DNA from: Isoetes taiwanensis
Taxonomy: Eukaryota; Streptophyta; Lycopodiopsida; Isoetales; Isoetaceae
DNA: 64,000 bases
NCBI GenBank assembly: GCA_021234155.1
Contig: JAJEKV010000012.1
Coordinates: 3,259,638 to 3,323,637, forward strand
Direction of reading: 5' to 3'
A program made the translations under genes and the position numbers. The notes beneath the pieces were generated by a model that saw only the letters and a program-made list of their open reading frames with translations, searched no databases and was not told the DNA's origin. Below, piece after piece: positions 21,209 through 34,043 of this stretch; position 1 is the first letter of the stretch, and every line of letters begins with the position of its first letter.

Positions 21209-24200
21209 CTTTCACCTATTACTGTAAATACTCGTAGCTGTTCATCAGATGCTCCAATTACCTGATAAAAAAAGTGTCAGACGTGCCATTAATGACCACA
21301 AAGGAAATTTGAAATAAATAAACTCATACTTTCAGCAAACGAGTATCAAAACATGGTCCAAGAAGACTATATGCCATGTCAGCATTCCCGACTCCATATT
21401 CATAAAGCGCTGATCCAACCTGCATAGACCAAATTTATTAAAGATGATAAATATATGGAAATGTTAATCCCACATACCACAAGAATAGACCGACTTGCTT
21501 CTTCACTGCATCCTAAGTCATTAACTCTGCAATTGAAATGGTATTAGGCATGCTTTTCATAAGAGAAAAGGTCTCCACCAATGCTTCATTTTATTTTGAC
21601 AAAATGAGTCTAAAGGTTGGAAAACCAGCCTTTCATTCATGTGTGTAAGAAGGTGCTTTGCTGCTACAAGTTTTGCGGCGCGCGCTAATAACCAAACAGT
21701 CAATAGATCAAGAAGCCATTCCTTGTGCCAAGTTTTCTGCAAGATTTTCCAAAGATTGTTCTCATATGAAGAAACAAAACAATCCAAATAATTCATACTG
21801 ACAAACCTCAACAAGAAGACAGCTGCTGATATCAGGAACTCTTTCATTCACACTCGCCTCAAAACCATATAAATCAAGATACAACAACAGCCCGATTGCA
21901 TTCAAGCAAACCTGTCAGTTTGTCAAACAAGACCATCCAGTCATTTATCAAGCAGTGCCAGTATGGCTTAGGAATGAAAACTGCTGAATAATACACACTG
22001 AGGATATGTCCTTGTCTTCTCCGCCACGAGCACCCCATACATGCTTGTCATATATCAAAAGAACTGCATCCAGGCTATTTGATCCCCCTTCCACCAACTG
22101 ACAAATAGCTAGATGCCACCAGTTATGAGTGTACCTGTAAAAAGGAAACAAAGAAGATTACTAAGCTATGCTGATAATATTCTACCCCGCAAAACAATTG
22201 GGTTGCCTCTCTTCCCATCAGCACCACCTTCCCATCAGCATCAAAATCAAACCCCCAGCTTGCAAAATTCAGATCTTTTTGAACTTAGATGCTGTATAAG
22301 ACAACAGCATATCATAGAATTCTGCTTAGCACGTTTACAACGAGCTCTGAAATGCACAAACCTTGCTTCCACTAGCTATCGCAGACAGCAAGGCCATTCA
22401 CAAGGCATACAAAAGATAAGACCAACGGAGAAATTAAAAATCAAAAGCAAACATCGGGATGATGTACCAATAACCTGTTCTAGCAAAATATTTCATCCAT
22501 CCATACAAAAAACTAGATATGAGTACATAATTTCTTAGTACAAAGTCGGACATTACAAAAATGAGCCGCAGATCGTCCATGAGCCTGAATGATCGTTCAT
22601 AAAAGTAATCGCTTTGTCAAATTGCCTATGTGCTTGAAAAACATGGCATAACTAGAACACAATTGCCAAGTCAAATGGTTAGTTTCAACATGAAAGATCA
22701 GACGATAACATGGAAATTTTAAGATGTGAAGGATGCCCACCGCATGCTGCGCCCATACATCATGTTCTTCGATTGACAATGCCATTCTTGCAGCTTTCTC
22801 GGCTTCTGTGAACTTTCCAACCTCAACTAGAGCAAATGCTAGCATCCCATGCATGTATGCGCTCTCAACATTCTCAGGCAAAACCTATCAATCCAATACA
22901 AGATGCGTTGCTCTTTTAGCAAACTTGGTTCAAGGAATACCATTCGCTGCCAGATTTTCATTAAATCAAAGTTTGTCCAAACTTTAGTAACTTATTGGAG
23001 CTATTCAGGTGAATAAATGGCTAATGCATTGCATTTTTAATGGGAAGGAATTTTCAACTAGAAATGCCTGGTGGATTTAGGACATCTTTGCACCCAAAGA
23101 CTAAAGCATTCTCCAACATCTCTTTTACCCTGCTAACATCTAAAGATAGCCACAAAATGAAGCAAAGGCCCCGATATGATGGGCATAACTATGGCAGAAC
23201 TATTGGAGATATCTGAATTAGAATGTTCCATTAATTTCCAGTTACGAGGATGTATTTTACGTATTTGACTAGACTATCCCAGTCATTTCATCACTGTGGT
23301 TCCGAATTGCAGCCTCCTGCTGACACCAAAGCTTGTAACAACTAAAAGAGAGTTCTTATCTAGGTTCTGTGTTCAGAAGGACTTCCTCATTGCATAAATG
23401 TGCAATAGACCATTAGTGGAGATAGAAGGAGCCAATTAAATGCGGACATCATCATGATCATAACGAAGCAAAACCTACCTGCAATGCCAATTTTAGCATG
23501 TCCCCAGTCCTGCCAGTGTAAAAACAAAGTGTTTGAGCCCGTTTCAAAGATGCAAGGTCTCTTGGATACTCTTTTAAAAGCTGCATCATGACATAAGCAC
23601 TATAAGTAGTGAAGAAGACAAATGTGGCATCGATGACTGCATCTTCATTTTGACACCTCAAAATGTGAAATGAGGACTTCTTCAACACAGCCTTGTACAA
23701 GTGTAAGTACAGCTCTCACGACTTTGGATTCATAAGGTGTTGAGAACTCCTGCATACCATGTATTTTATAGGTTAAATCATCAACCACGCAAAGCAATTG
23801 CAAAAATTTAAAGGGTCACCGTGTCATCATTCTCCTCACAGAAGTATTCTTTAGTCCCAAGGCCAATGGAACAGGGTTGATTGCAGAACATTGTAACACA
23901 TAGCTTTAGAAGTATCTTAAATAACGCATGCATTATTGCAAATTCACAAGATTGGCCTTAGCCATGTTCTTGAATTTCTCTTGCAAGAGCATTAATCTGA
24001 ATCAGTTAATCAAAAATATTTTCTGAACTGTAATTTTGCAGCAAGGAACCCTTTAATCTTATTTGGGATCCTTCTTTTCTTTTTTAATACGAGGTTAAAG
24101 GTTCTGTATCATTGTTAAATTAAAATTATTTTGGTTTATAGATTAAATGCTCATGTATCACGTAATTTATCATTTGATATGAACTTGGTTTGAGAAGTTT

Positions 24201-24935
24201 CCAGAAGCAAGAGCTTTTGAAGCGAGATTTTTATTTTCTACCTCTTTCTTTCTCTTCACGGGCATAAAATTTAGACCAAAACATCGTTGGATAGAAACAT
24301 TCAACTATCCAAGGCATGTTCTCTTTCTCTTTATTGTTCACAACTTCACACATCCAACCAGCGTCCAACAACAGAGTTATGACAACTATAATTTTAATTC
24401 GATGAAGCTACTTTACAAGCAATTGAAATCCTTTTCTACTTGATCTAAACAAGTTTAACAACACTTATTATTACAGAGATACATATATCAGGGCCTCTAC
24501 ATAATTAACTAAGGCAGTCTTTGGTACCAGAAGTCTTTTTGCAGCCGCTAGGAAATGTGCAGAATCCCGCCCCCTTGTATCCTTGCCTTTGTTTAGTAGA
24601 TACAAGCCTACCAAAGCATTTGCCAAAGCACATTGTTCATCGGCATCCACTGCCTGGAGTATGATATTCATGCGAGGTCCATATACCATCACCTACAATC
24701 AAATGTTCAACGTTTAGACTAAAAACGACCTATATTCCCTAAATCAGACTTTGTCCCCAAACCAGGCCTCGAGCAAAGCTTCTAGGACAACAAAACCTTA
24801 TGTTGATGCTGAATCGGTATAAGATCATACCTGTTGAAAGTAAGAATCGATGAATTCGACACACAAACTTGAGCTTGTACGAATTGGGTATCCCCAACGA
24901 AGTTGCAAATTTTGTTGCCCAGCATGAGAAGCCAT
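21209..24935 (-). CDS. TTC38-like tetratricopeptide repeat protein, 12 exons
   Basis: The gene model is built from GT-AG borders and family order. Exons: 24935-24831, 24692-24528, 23749-23657, 23580-23479, 22884-22741, 22651-22557, 22134-21999, 21911-21807, 21736-~21626, 21526-21478, 21419-21330 and 21261-~21209. Signature peptides in order are WGYPIRTSSSLCVEFIDSYF, ANALVGLYLLNKG, LLKEYPRDLASLKRAQTLCF, YMHGMLAFALVEVGKFTEAE (a TPR helix pair), AQHALCHVFQAHRQFDKAI, YTHNWWHLAICQL, NAIGLLLYLDL, WHKEWLLDLLTVWLLA, ALYEYGVGNADMAYSLLGP and VIGASDEQLRVFTVIGE. Phases agree at every junction except exon 9 to 10, which does not join cleanly. The total is ~415 residues against ~470 in relatives; the last C-terminal exon is not found. 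The function is unknown; this is a soluble TPR protein conserved from bacteria to plants. Exon 6 is the left breakpoint of the tandem duplication. Confidence 0.9.
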
Positions 24936-25369
24936 GGATGTCGGCAAGGAATGGGAGAAAATGAAATGGAACAACTACAGGAAGATATTTTGCATCATGG
25001 TTATCGGATATATTTTGCGTAATGGGTATTCCACTTGGATAGCGTGGGATTTTTCCAACGTCAGATGCATGTTGGCATTTCAATACTTTAGTTAACAGAT
25101 TGAAGTTGAGTGATTGGACGGACCCACTCTGTGCGCCGTCTTGTTTTAACCTCTAGGCCCACATTTTATGTGCTTGTCAAACTTGACGAGCCAGGTTATC
25201 TCAATCCCGCGGTTCCTCACCGTCCGATCAAAACAAGTTTAGGCCTATTTTATTCATAACTTCTGAAATATTTTTCTCTTGCAGAAATATTGGCGTAGTT
25301 ATTGCCATAATCTTTGGAATATTCTTTCTCTTATAAAATATTTGAGTAATTACTGCAATATATTTTTTT

Positions 25370-25833
25370 GGGAAATTTACTTAATTCTTAAGTATTTTCT
25401 CAAATAGCCCTTTGTATTTATTTTAAAAATCACCAAAAAAATATTCATATGCTAGAGAAATGCTACCTTCTACAACACGTCATCCACCTAGCAGGCCTAA
25501 GAAGAAACAAGATAGGACAAAAGATTGAGATAGAGAAATGAGTGTGTACAAGTGCACATGTTATGGTAATGGTGGCCATAATGAACACGATTGCAGAAAT
25601 CCTATTTGATATTTCCATTGCGTATTTTGTCTTCATGTGGTGTTCTAAAATTTATTTCCAAAATTGTTGTGATGGTGACCATCTATTGTGAAAACGTGAT
25701 TTTTGATGATTTTTAAAATACAAAGGGGTATTTGGAAAAATACTTAAAAATTAAGGGCATTTTGAGAATTTCAAAAATATGAAGGGCTTTTGGGAATTAA
25801 GTCAATAATTAAGGTTATTTTGGTAAATTTCCC
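25370..25833 (+). mobile_element. MULE relic with perfect 9-bp target duplication and transposase zinc-knuckle remnant (copy 1)
   Basis: The termini are GGGAAATTTAC and GTAAATTTCCC, with longer imperfect inverted similarity inside. Flanks are TATTTTTTT at 25361-25369 and again at 25834-25842, the 9-bp duplication typical of Mutator-like elements. Inside, plus strand 25452-25610 reads TRHPPSRPKKKQDRTKD, a stop, then YKCTCYGNGGHNEHDCRNPI. This CX2CX4HX4C zinc knuckle, preceded by the basic RPKKK patch, is the usual C-terminal end of MULE transposases. The rest of the transposase is deleted. It lies about 430 bp upstream of the TTC38-like start codon. Confidence 0.88.
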
Positions 25834-25842
25834 TATTTTTTT

Positions 25843-26620
25843 CTTTGCAAATATGCTAGTCCTTAAACCACAGGTCTTGCAGTTTATCACGATCTAAACG
25901 TTCGCGTACCGCTGGATCAAACATAGGTTATAATAAGGAATTTGAGATTGTTGAAGATTATCATGATAATCTCTAGGAGATTATCACGATAATTTTTGAA
26001 TATTCTTTTATTCTAATCTAACAGTTATGAGATTGCCACGTAGCTCCTCCATAATCATATCCGTCCATTATCCCCTGTTTGCTCTGAGTCTACACCGATT
26101 CTCCGCATCGATCAATAGTAGCGATGGAGCTCCATCGCTCATCGTCATTTTCAAGCATCGATCAACAGTAGAAATGTTATAGCATAATCGATCAATAGTA
26201 GGAATGTTTTAGCATAATCGATGAATTTTCTCTCTTATAGGTAAAGCACGATGAAGCCGGAGCCACAGGTCTGGCAGGTGCAAAGCATTTGTGCTTCTAT
26301 TTCTTGCTCAAAGAATAATGGCCATGACAAGATGCCTTTGCTACAGGCCAAGCTTTGCTACGGGCCAAGCTTAAAGAAAAAAATTTCTCGGTCATGCTTA
26401 GCCCAACAGCCTGTTTGCTAGGACATGCTCTGCAGCTATTCTCTGTTTGCTGTTTTTTGAAAGCCTGCTATTCGTTCTGCCAGAACTTTAGAGCAAGTTT
26501 CCGCCCTTGTATTCATGCAGAAAATTCCCATCGGAGTTAAAAATCAGCCATGGTTTCATTAGATCTATTGATTTAGAAATCTGCAGGGGCTTATCAATCT
26601 GCTTAATAAACTGCTCAACA
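25843..26620. other. No gene; short repeats
   Basis: ATCGATCAA(T/C)AGTAG occurs at about 26108, 26157 and 26190, the last two followed by AATGTT(A/T)TAGCATAATCGAT. The perfect palindrome GATTATCATGATAATC lies near 25956. No coding signal is seen. Confidence 0.5.
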
Positions 26621-26622
26621 TG

Positions 26623-28010
26623 TGGTTTAAGGGAGGTCAACCCTCCCCTCTCGCAGATTAGGGGAAACAAACCCTCTCGGCCTGCCGGCCTCGAGGCTTA
26701 TTTCCCATAATCTGCTCAAGGGGAGGGTTAAGCTCCTCTTTCTTGTTTTGCGATGGCTCTGTTCTAGCATCAGGAGTGTTTGTTCCGGTATCAGACGTGA
26801 TGCCAGATCATTCTCTCTAACACTCCCCCTTGATCTTGCATCCAACAAGTATCAAGGTTGATAGGAGCCTTGGGCTGCTCCCCTTGTTCTATGTGCCCGA
26901 TTGATCAAGCCAGCTTCACGCACTGGTATCCTTCCTATGTGCCCAGCCCTACTCTTGGGATGCTTACTCTAAATAGAGCATAGAGAAACACCCTTTTTGA
27001 ATCAGACAAAGAAGAAAGATCCATGCATGATTGCATGGTCTTCATCTTCATCAAATGTTTTTTGGATTTGTGCGTCTTCTTTCTTCTCCAAATAATAATT
27101 CTTATAATCCACATTTAAACACAACAAAGATTCTCAAGAATTGGGTCTCGATTAAAGAATGAAATTATTCCCAAAGATGTATGCATAAATGGGATTCATA
27201 TATCGAATGGAGATGGCAAAGAAATAGGGATGGCTTACCTCTTCAATCTTCAAAGCCATAAATTGGGAGGTTCATCCTTCTCGCTGTTGCCAGCCTCAGT
27301 GCTGGCTTCAATCTCCATAGCAGATCAAGATTGAGCAACATGCTCTGATACCGTGTGAATAAACAGAAATAGATTGATGATGAGGGAAAACTGAGTTGGA
27401 CAGGCCCCAACCCGTACCTGTACGAAGGGATGTGCCTCTCTGGGTAGATCGATCCAGCCCAAGAGGCATTTGTAACTGCCGTTGACTCTTCCTTATAACC
27501 CTTAAGATGTATGGTGAGGATGTGAGATCATTATCTCCACACTCCCCCTTGATCTGACATCCGAACCAAAAGAAGATCTTCAGACAATTCCCCCTCAAAG
27601 TCTTTTGCTGCTATACCTGCAACAAACCGCTCTGTGGATTCTTCTGGACCAATTAATTTTGGACCAGGCTTCTCTAGGGACAATCTGGAGTCTCTAGCAT
27701 ACATCTTGAATGTACTTGCTTGGGCTTCATATCCTCTGTTGCAAATTCTTCACAGCATCTAAATACCACAAGCACAAGATGCATTCACCATCACCATATC
27801 CGAGATGCATGCAGGCATTCAGATTTATTATGAAATGAATGGATTGAAATATGAATGACATAGATAGAATATTGCCCATATATAGAATACTGCCCACTTC
27901 CCTCATTATAGATCAGGAGGCTCGTCCTCCTCGCTGCTGCCAGCCTTAGTGCTGGCTTCAATCTTCATAGCAGCTCAGGATTGAGCAACCTGCTCTGATA
28001 CCGTGTGAAT
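26623..28010 (-). mobile_element. Tandem TRIM-like / Copia-type LTR element, non-coding (copy 1)
   Basis: On the minus strand two primer-binding sites CGGTATCAGAGCA/G (27353-27341 and 28003-27992) match initiator tRNA-Met. Each follows an LTR end ...TTTATTCACA. Two polypurine tracts AAGGGGGAG occur, at about 27551-27542 and 26832-26823, each directly before TGT. This gives LTR end - internal (28003-27542) - LTR (27541-27354, 188 bp) - internal (27353-26823) - LTR start (26822 leftward). Both internal regions open with the same short gag-like start (M(E/K)IEAST(E/K)AGS/N). The third LTR start (TGTTAGAGAGAATGATCT) is only related to the middle one over about 25 bp. Confidence 0.75.
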
Positions 28011-28302
28011 AAACAGGAAAACTGGGAGATGAATCTATTCAACGAGAATGCCTAAACATCCATTTACTTTTTGCCAACCTCAAGAAATAGAAAAGATCCT
28101 CAACTTTGCAGTGTCTCAGCATCCACTTTAACGTGATTCATAAGATATGTCTCGTCCCAACAGTCCCTATCATGGCCATTTCTAAACCATTTTAGTGGGC
28201 TGACATGGTTGAAGAGGTTGTTGCATTCTGCTAAATCAAGAATATATCATAGCTACTCTAGAGGCACCAGTGGTCTTCCCCAATCCACCTTCAAAAAAAA
28301 AA

Positions 28303-29756
28303 ATGCAGTTAGTCTCATGGAATGTTCAGGGGTAGCCTCTTCCCCTCTAAAAAGGAGTCGGATAATTTTTCATCTCTATAAGCTGGATGCTCAATTTGTA
28401 TGCTTGCAAGAACACAAATGCCACAATGGACATGTATCAAATCTTATGGATATGATCGGTGGCCGACGCTTCAACATGTTAATTAGGCTAGAGCATGAGT
28501 TATTATAGCCCGAAACCTTCATTTGCGATCATTTTCACTGAAGTGGATCACTTTGGCGATAGGCATTTATCTTGTAGCAGAATATAGAGTCCCATGCTCT
28601 TGGGAATATATATACTCATAATAGATCTCATCGAGAGCTCCATTATGGGCATCTCTCTCATCCCAAGATGCTTAGTATAAGCTAGGAAATTTCATGGATT
28701 CTTGTGGAGGACTTTGACATTGTCAAAGTGGAAGGGGATTGTTTAGGAGCCACCTCTAATGTTGTATCTAGTTTTGAATGTCAAGAATGGATGCATCTTC
28801 TCCATGACTGCAACCTCTGAGAGCTATATGGTGAAGGTGATTTTACTTGGTGCAATGATTAAATTGGTGGAGGTCATAAAATCTCGATTGAAAAGGGCTT
28901 ACTAGAATGCAATTGCGCTTTAGCATTTCCGGACTCTTTGGTCCCCTTTAGAAACAATTCAGGTTTGTGATCATCATCCACAATTTCTTTTCGAATGAGC
29001 CTTTGCCGCAACAACATCCGAGGCATAAATACTTTCGCTTGAATGCAAAATTCTTGAAGGATGTATACTTTCAAGAAGTTTGCAAGGGCATTTAGGCAAA
29101 TGCCTTTATTCGACATCAACAAATGGTCAGAATAGTGGATGCCCTCGTCGGTCCAAAATTTTGCAAACTATAGGGTCGAGAGTCTCCTTTCTTGATAGGG
29201 ACTTATCTCAGAATTCATGATCAAGATATATTCGCCAATTCAAGCTTTGGACGAGGAATATATCTAGCAAATAAAAATAAAAGCATTCTCGCAAGTTTCA
29301 TGACGGAGATTCGTTGTACAAGCTTCTTCAATCGCAGCGGCTAAATGTTGTCACAAGACATCCGGCGCCTTCATTGGCCCTCAAAATGCTCGTCTTTTTA
29401 CAATTGATGATCTCAAGCAACATCCGCGACGATCACTTTCTGGCATATTTGTTGAGACATCTGCCCTTCAAATGAAAATGCGAGAAGTCGGATCTCTCCC
29501 ATCATTTTTGAAGAGCAACATCTATCAATAAAAGGCGCTATAGGTTCGGCAATTCTTGAGCTTAAAAATGGTAAGTGCCCAAGATTGGACGGTATACCAA
29601 TTAAGTTCTTTCAAGAATAATGGGAGTGATTGGAGCAAGACGTATTTGATTTTTTTTTGTGGCCTTTGTTAATCTACGGCCTTGGACAACATTTGAATAC
29701 AGATGCCATCTTGCTAATCCCCAAGATCAAAGATCCCTAAACTAATTTTTCTAGAG
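28303..29756 (+). mobile_element. Decayed L1-type LINE: endonuclease start and reverse-transcriptase start (copy 1)
   Basis: After an A-run the frame reads MQLVSWNVQG, with LYKLDAQFVCLQEHKC (28300-28400) in another frame. This is the N-terminus of the L1-type endonuclease. Further right, 29536-29740 reads AILELKNGKCPRLDGIPIKF and LIPKIKDP, the first reverse-transcriptase motif. Many stops and frame changes interrupt it. The element ends abruptly after this motif, before the catalytic YADD box. Confidence 0.82.
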
Positions 29757-29895
29757 CCTAGTTGCATTCAACCAAGGTTGTTTGGTTGTTTGCTTGTGTT
29801 GGTTTCTGTTGAAGTGCAACTAGGCTCTAGAAGTATGATTTATTTGCATTTCAAGATAAGCAGATAAATCCGCTTCTAGAACCTAGTTGCACTCA
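29751..29895. repeat. Two overlapping foldback (hairpin) repeats, copy 1
   Basis: CTAGAGCCTAGTTGCA (29751) pairs with TGCAACTAGGCTCTAG (29815-29830). That second arm in turn pairs with CTTCTAGAACCTAGTTGCAC (29873-29892). Compared with copy 2, about 27 bp are missing from the first loop. Confidence 0.82.
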
Positions 29896-30014
29896 ACCAA
29901 CACAATGCAACAACATGGATGAATGAGCCATGTGGCCCTCCCCTTTGTTTCCAAAATAGCAGTACAAAAATATTTCACTTCTAATAATCCCTCATGCACA
30001 CCGGCCTTTTTGGG

Positions 30015-32364
30015 CAGATCGTCCATGAGCCTGAATGATCGTTCATAAAAGTAATCGCTTTGTCAAATTGCCTATGTGCTTGAAAAACATGGCATAACTA
30101 GAACACAATTGCCAAGTCAAATGGTTAGTTTCAACATGAAAGATCAGACGATAACATGGAAATTTTAAGATGTGAAGGATGCCCACCGCATGCTGCGCGC
30201 CCATACATCATGTTCTTCGATTGACAATGCCATTCTTGCAGCTTTCTCGGCTTCTGTGAACTTTCCAACCTCAACTAGAGCAAATGCTAGCATCCTATGC
30301 ATGTATGCGCTCTCAACATTCTCGTGCAAAACCTATCAATCCAATACAAGATGCGTTGCTCTTTTAGCAAACTTGGTTCAAGGAATACCATTCACGCCAG
30401 ATTTTCATTAAATCAAAGTTTGTCCAAACTTTAGTAACTTATTGGAGCTATTCGTGTGAATAAATGGCTAATGCATTGCATTTTTAATGGGAAGGAATTT
30501 TCAACTAGAAATGCCTGGTGGATTTAGGACATCTTTGCACCCAAAGACTAAAGCATTCTCCAACATCTCTTTTACCCCTAACATCTAAAGATAGCCACAA
30601 AATGAAGCAAAGGCCCCCGATATGATGGACATAACTATGGCGTAACTATTGGAGATATCTGATTAGAATGTTCCATCAATTTCCAGCCATTTAGGATATA
30701 TTTTACGTATTTGACTAGACTATCCCAGTCATTTCATCACTGTGGTTCCGAATTGCAGCCTCCCACGACACCAAAGCTTGTAACAACTAAAAGAGAGTTC
30801 TTATCTAGGTTCTCATGTTTCAAAAGGACTTCCTCATTGCATAAATGTGCAATAGACCATTAGTGGAGATAGAAGGAGCCAATTAAATGCGGACATCATC
30901 ATGATCATAACGAAGCAAAACCTACCCGCAATGCCAATTTTAGCATGTCCCCAAATGCCAAAGTAAAAACAAAGTGTTTGAGCCCGCTTCAAAGATGCAA
31001 GGTCTCTTGATACTCTTTTTAAAAGTCGCATCATGACATAAGCACTATAAGTAGTGAAGAAGACAAATGTGGCATCGATGATCGTGATCTTCATTTTGAC
31101 ACCTCAAAATGTGAAATGAGGACTTCTTCAACACAACCTTGTACAAGTGTAAGTACAGCTCTCACGACTTTGGATTCATAAGGTGTTGAGAACTCCTGCA
31201 TACCATGTATTTTATAGGTTAAATCATCAACCACGCAGCAATTGCAAAAATTTAAAGGGTCACCGTGTCATCATTCTCCTCACGTATATTCTTTAGTCCC
31301 AAGGCCAATGGAACAGGGGTTGATTGCGTAACATTGTAACACATAGCTTTAGAAGTATCTTAAATAACGCATGCATTATTGCAAATTCACAAGATTGGCC
31401 TTAGCCATGTTCTTGAATTTCTCTTGCAAGAGCATTAATCAATCGCTTAATCAAAAATATTTTCTCGAATCAGAATTTTGCAAAGAAGGAACCCTTTAAT
31501 CTTATTTGGGATCCTTCTTTTCTTTTTAATACGAGGTTAAAGGTTCTCAGATCATTGTTAAATTAAAATTATTTTGGTTTATAGATTAAATGCTCATGTA
31601 TCAATGTAATTTATCATTTGATATGAACTTGGTTTGAGAAGTTTCCGTATAAAGAGCTTTTGAAGCGAGATTTTTATTTTCTACCTCTTTCTTTTTCTCT
31701 TCACGGGCATAAAATTTAGACCAAAACATCGTTGGATAGAAACATTCAACTATCCAAGGCATGTTCTCTTTTTCTTTATTGTTCACAACTTCACACATCC
31801 AACCAAATATTCAACAACTATAATTTTAATTCGATGAAGCTACTTTTACAAGCAATTGAAATCCTTTTCTACTTGATCTAAACAAGTTTAACAACACTTA
31901 TTATTACAGATACATATATCGTGGCCTCTACATAATTAACTAAGGCGTCTTTGGTACCGTAAGTCTTTTTGGTACCGCTTAGGAAATGTGCGTAATCCCG
32001 CCTTTTGTATCCTTGCCTTTTGTTTAGTAGATACAAGCCTACCAAAGCATTTGCCAAAGCACATTGTTCATCTAAGATCCACCGCCTGAGTATGATATTC
32101 ATGCGAGGTCCATATACCATCACCTACAATCAAATGTTCAACGCTTAGACTAAAAACGACCTATATTCCCTAAATCGACTTTGTCCCCAAACCGTGCCTC
32201 GAAAGCAAAGCTTCTAGGACAACAAAACCTTATGTTGATGCTGAATCGGTATAAGATCATACCTTGAAAGTAAGAATCGATGAATTCGACACACAAACTT
32301 GAGCTTGTACGAATTGGGTATCCCCAACGGTTGCAAATTTTGTTGCCCAAAGATGAGAAGCCAT
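30015..32364 (-). pseudogene. Truncated second copy of the TTC38-like gene (exons 1-6)
   Basis: Exons matching 1 to 6 of the complete gene are present, for example RTSSSLCVEFIDSYF (exon 1, 32364-32263), ANALVGLYLLNK (exon 2) and RDLASLKRAQTLCFYFG (exon 4). The copy stops inside exon 6 at the duplication junction, and exons 7-12 do not follow. Exon 1 has lost frame (the ATG now reads MASHLWATKF), and exons 2, 4 and 5 carry small indels. Many changes sit at CAG or AGC sites, so the frame damage should be confirmed before being read as decay. Even if those are errors, the 3' truncation is real. Confidence 0.88.
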
Positions 32365-32794
32365 GGATGTCGGCAAGGAATGGGAGAAAATGAAATGGAA
32401 CAACTACAGAAGATATTTTGCATCATGGTTATCGGATATATTTTATGTAATGGGTATTCCACTTGGATAGCGTGGGATTTTTCCAACGCCGATGCATGTT
32501 GGCATTTCAATACTTTAGTTAACAGATTGAAGTTGAGTGATTGGACCCGGACCCACTGTCGCGCCCGCCTTGTTTTAACCTCTAGGCCCACATTTTATGT
32601 GCTTGTCAAACTTGACGAGCCAGTTATCTCAATCCCATGTTCCTCACCGTCCGATCAAAACAAGTTTAGGCCTATTTTATTCATAACTTCAAATATTTTT
32701 CTCTTGCGTAAATATTGGCGAAGTTATTGCCATAATCTTTGGAATATTCTTTCTCTTATAAAATATTTGAGTAATTACTGCAATATATTTTTTT

Positions 32795-33254
32795 GGGAAA
32801 TTTACTTAATTCTTAAGTATTTTCTCAAATAGCCCTTTGTATTTTAAAAATCACCAAAAAAATATTCATATGCTAGAGAAATGCTACCTTCTACAACACG
32901 TCATCCACCTAGCAGGCCTAAGAAGAAACAAGATAGGACAAAAGATTGAGATAGAGAAATGAGTGTGTACAAGTGCACATGTTATGGTAATGGTGGCCAT
33001 AATGAACACGATTGCAGAAATCCTATTTGATATTTCCATTGCATATTTTGTCTTCATGTGGTGTTCTAAAATTTATTTCCAAAATTGTTGTGATGGTGAC
33101 CATCTATTGTGAAAACGTGATTTTTGATGATTTTTAAAATACAAAGGGCTATTTGGAAAAATACTTAAAAATTAAGGGCATTTTGAGAATTTCAAAAATA
33201 TGAAGGGCTTTTGGGAATTAAGTCAATAATTAAGGTTATTTTGGTAAATTTCCC
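32795..33254 (+). mobile_element. MULE relic, copy 2
   Basis: Same element as 25370-25833, with 9-bp TATTTTTTT flanks at 32786-32794 and 33255-33263 and the zinc-knuckle remnant at about 32882-33030. It arrived by the segmental duplication, not by a second transposition, since the flanks beyond the target duplication are also identical. Confidence 0.88.
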
Positions 33255-34043
33255 TATTTTTTTCTTGCAAATATGCTAGTCCTTAAACCACAGGTCTTGC
33301 AGTTTATCACGATCTAAACGTTCGCAGCCGTTGGATCAAACATAGGTTATAATAAGGAATTTGAGATTGCTGAAGATTATCATGATAATCTCTAGGAGAT
33401 TATCACGATAATTTTTTGAATATTCTTTTATTCTAATCTAACAGTTATGAGATTGCCACGTAGCTCCTCCATAATCATATCCGTCCATTATCCCCTGTTT
33501 GCTCTGAGTCTACACCGATTCTCCGCATCGATCAATAGTAGCGATGGAGCTCCATCAGGCTCTGTCGTCATTTTCAAGCATCGATCAACAGTAGAAATGT
33601 TATAGCATAATCGATCAATAGTAGGAATGTTTTAGCATAATCGATGAATTTTCTCTCTTATAGGTAAAGCACGATGAAGCCGGAGCCACAGGTCTGGCAG
33701 GTGCAAAGCATTTGTGCTTCTATTTCTTGCTCAAAGAATAATGGCCATGACAAGATGCCTTTGCTACAGGCCAAGCTTTGCTACGGGCCAAGCTTAAAGA
33801 AAAAAATTTCTCGGTCATGCTTAGCCCAACAGCCTGTTTGCTAGGCCATGCTCGCAGCCTATTCTCTGTTTGTCGTTTTTGAAAGCCCCGCTATTCGCTC
33901 GCGGAACTTTAGAGCAAGTTTCCGCCCTTGTATTCATGCAGAAAATTCCCATCGGAGTTAAAAATCAGCCATGGTTTCATTAGATCTATTGATTTAGAAA
34001 TCTGCAGGGGCTTATCAATCTGCTTAATAAACTGCTCAACATG

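Larger units (their letters stand above)
22569..30014. repeat. Tandem duplication unit, copy 1 (~7.45 kb)
   Basis: The unit runs from GCAGATCGTCCATGAGCC to ATGCACACCGGCCTTTTTGG and repeats head-to-tail at 30015-37463. Offsets between corresponding points are 7446 at the left edge, 7420 in the middle and 7447 at the right edge. The difference reflects small indels and a ~27-bp gap near 29784. The trinucleotide GCA is shared by the left edge (22568-22570), the junction (30014-30016) and the right edge (37461-37463), so joining used at most a 3-bp microhomology. Confidence 0.95.

Noticed and set aside
25361-25842. The A/T-rich inverted repeats as a matrix-attachment or terminator element
   Set aside because: Exact 9-bp flanking duplications and a zinc-knuckle remnant explain it better as a MULE relic.
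27341-27353. GGTATCAGAGC as part of a tRNA gene
   Set aside because: It is an LTR primer-binding site; no cloverleaf can be drawn around it.
32263-32364. Second TTC38-like gene as a functional paralogue
   Set aside because: It stops inside exon 6 at the duplication junction and exon 1 has lost frame; even allowing for sequence errors the 3' half is missing.
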